From positions 1 to 64,000 of the forward strand of contig JBGVFN010000032.1 in NCBI GenBank assembly GCA_045121095.1: 64,000 nt of DNA, in the 5' to 3' direction. Positions within the stretch are counted from its first letter, which is position 1, and the number at the start of each line of letters is the position of its first letter. This DNA is from TWA4 sp045121095. GTDB lineage: Bacteria; Bacillota; Clostridia; Lachnospirales; Lachnospiraceae. Below the pieces are notes generated by a model. The model did no database searches. It saw nothing but the letters and a program-made list of their open reading frames with translations, and had not been told where the DNA came from. Of the stretch, positions 63,201 through 64,000 are shown piece by piece. A program made the position numbers and the translations under genes.

Positions 63201-64000
63201 TTCCTGCTCACCGTCTTCCACTTCTTTTTTCGCATCCGCCAGTGTCTGCTCTGCTTCCTCATAAACCTGCGCGTAACGAATTTCACAGCGTTCGTCAGCA
63301 ATTTCTTCCAGACGGTCGGTTACCAGAGTAACCGCATCATCATACTCATCGGAAAAGGTATTCAGTTCCTGCGCCCCTTCTACCAGTGCATAGATTACCG
63401 TGTAGCAATCCATATCAAATGCTTCCGGCTGCACGATCATGAATGCATCCAGTGAGCCGTCTCCGATGGAAGCAGAGCCACGGCTCCAGGATAAATACCA
63501 GGACCAGGTTCCGCTGCCCACGATGGTATATGTATCATATTTCAGATTTTCTGGTTTTTCACCGCTTTCATCCATCAGTGTTACCGTATCCCCGATTTCA
63601 TAACCCTCATCCATCATAAAACCGCTGTCCATAAAACATTCATCTGCTGCCTGAGGCATGCGACCTTCTTCGATGGTCATATGATTCATATTTTCACAGG
63701 CAGACTGTACACTCAGAATGAGCTGATCATTTTCACAAAGGGCAAATACCTCTTCCGAATAGCCGCCCTCTGCCAGAAGAATTCCTTCCGTATCCGCGAT
63801 TGCCTGCACATCTTCTTCTGTCACTCCCAGCGTTCCCAGCACCCGCACATCCATAAATCTGGATTCATCATAATATTTATCCGCCGATGAGGTCATATCC
63901 GGCTCCGCAGAACGGATCCCTGTGTAAAATGCCGTTCCCAGTGCCACGATAAAAAGCAGGGAAAGATATCGCCCTTTATTCTTTTTTATCTCACGGAATA
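60201..64000 (-). CDS. FtsX-like ABC transporter permease with long coiled-coil insert (5' end off window)
   Basis: At least 1265 residues. The open frame continues through the window edge (REIKKNKGRYLSLLFIVALG upstream of the GTG at 63947), so the start is missing. After TM1 comes an extracytoplasmic domain, then about 480 residues of coiled coil (roughly residues 230-710) built from repeats like ELADAEKQLKDGEAEYEDG, rich in Gln, Glu, Ala and Lys with Gly every few turns. Then a first FtsX domain (FPAIFFLVAALVSLTTMTRMIEEE), a second extracytoplasmic domain, and a second FtsX domain (VWVLIIAAALLVFVVLFN) ending QINMVESLKSVE. A MacB/LolC-like ATPase is expected upstream, outside the window. Substrate unknown. 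Confidence 0.9.
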   Translation of the reverse strand, partial: FREIKKNKGRYLSLLFIVALGTAFYTGIRSAEPDMTSSADKYYDESRFMDVRVLGTLGVTEEDVQAIADTEGILLAEGGYSEEVFALCENDQLILSVQSACENMNHMTIEEGRMPQAADECFMDSGFMMDEGYEIGDTVTLMDESGEKPENLKYDTYTIVGSGTWSWYLSWSRGSASIGDGSLDAFMIVQPEAFDMDCYTVIYALVEGAQELNTFSDEYDDAVTLVTDRLEEIADERCEIRYAQVYEEAEQTLADAKKEVEDGEQELADAEKQLKDGEAEYEDGKQTYEDGLKEYEDGKKAWEDGKQALADARKELDDGQAEYEKGVSALKDAENQLAAGQKELDAGAVQIQAAKKELSSGQQELDAGKAELDEKASQVSEGLKACEEGMQQIKQAENQLAEKEKELAAGQTAYEEGLKNYEEGAAQLEASKAQLDSGWAQLNAAQAQLDQLKEQMEQIKAADSSETSGQSARAGEDNTQYQQLYEQLYAQWSEGNAQLEAQRQELEAAQAQYDAAAAELAAAKAALDQTAAQLEAGQTQLEAGKQELAVQKETLVQQQAQLETAQEQIEDGYTAISAGQEELDAGRQTLQAKEQELKAGQEELDAGSKTIASSKQELADARKQLDDGEKSYADGLQKLKDSENQLIEAAQELEKGEKELKDARQELDDGWKEYKEAYEEAMPKLEDARQEIADGEKELAELEMGEWYVLDRDSVQTSVEYGMDSERIGAIGNVFPAIFFLVAALVSLTTMTRMIEEERTLIGTMKALGYGKTSIAAKYILYALSATLAGGVLGVLVGSKIFPYIIMQAYGMLYSNVQYMLLPLHGSLCVFSIALAMLCTVGAAFAACYKELLSTPASLMRPPAPKQGKRVFLEHLPFIWKRLNFSMKSTIRNLVRYKKRFFMTVFGIGGCMALLLVSFGLHDSIAEIVNNQYKNIWTFSASCNIEEDESLEAKLEQMETIIKERAEIKSGMLARQISLDISTEEAEKTAYLFVVEDLEEMPSYLNLHNRISKESYSLTDEGIILTEKLASTLGVSVGDTVTLKISDTKRKEATVTAIAENYLYHYIYETSSYYETLYGEEPEYNELFLKFAEGTDDETEQELAEYLLSQDMVTSVSLVDELQEYVDDMMNALNLVVWVLIIAAALLVFVVLFNLNNINISERRRELASLKVLGFYDMEVAMYVYRENIFLTLFGIIAGVFMGIWLHQYLILTLEVDMIMFGRNIAPVSYLYSILMTTAFTVLVNISMYYKLRQINMVESLKSVE

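Noticed and set aside
62048..63331. Long plus-strand ORFs opposite the FtsX coiled coil
   Set aside because: Their Pro/His/Leu-rich composition is the complement of Gln/Glu/Ala-rich coiled-coil codons; no start signals are seen.

Overview
The window looks like chromosome of an anaerobic, spore-forming gut Firmicute, most likely a Lachnospiraceae (Blautia-like) bacterium. This is inferred from gene content and order (hprK-murB-whiA-HPr-like-dnaE-pfkA, hemZ, type III glutamine synthetase, spoIID/spoIIQ, PPDK, class II aldolase, a Loop-1 beta-glucuronidase), mid-to-low GC and strong AGGAGG ribosome sites. It is not a database identification. I saw no rRNA, tRNA or CRISPR array.

Layout. 0.3-9.2 kb is a quinate/shikimate-type island: ydiB-like dehydrogenase, an FMN/Fe-S ene-reductase (broken), a divergent LysR regulator, a YdiN-like MFS importer, aroD and a TRAP transporter dctQ-dctM-dctP in which dctM carries a large internal deletion. 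9.2-11.5 kb is a compact XRE / ImmA-IrrE peptidase / PIN-like nuclease operon with overlapping genes, flanked by 31-bp imperfect direct repeats. 11.8-23.8 kb holds ppdK, a cyclophilin, a CYTH protein, spoIID-spoIIQ, a DUF3800 protein, a DUF2079 membrane protein and a two-component system whose kinase has seven 11-residue extracytoplasmic repeats. 23.9-41.3 kb is a long minus-strand housekeeping block (hprK, murB, whiA, Crh-like HPr, dnaE, pfkA, relA, metallo-hydrolase, hemZ).

The most striking feature is dnaE. It is cut by two separate group II introns. Intron 1 (34768-35935) has no ORF; intron 2 (31681-34530) encodes a reverse transcriptase/maturase with an HNH domain. The three exons (35936-37946, 34531-34767, 30461-31680) join exactly in frame to a 1155-residue polymerase, so the replicative polymerase should depend on RNA splicing, with the short intron probably spliced in trans by the maturase of the other.

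41-52 kb carries a 26-bp tandem repeat, glnN with a terminator in its leader, class II aldolase, tex, and a three-gene ABC2_membrane_6-type exporter. 52-58 kb is a glucuronide/glycoside operon (GH2, GPH symporter, HAD, GH3), in which the GH2 enzyme lacks about 48 residues of its second domain. 60.2-64 kb is an FtsX-like permease with a very long coiled coil, running off the window.

Several accessory genes are damaged (ene-reductase, dctM, GUS, PIN), which suggests recent decay. Intergenic regions hold several fold-back repeat families, including two copies (26.3 and 48.2 kb) with compensatory base changes.
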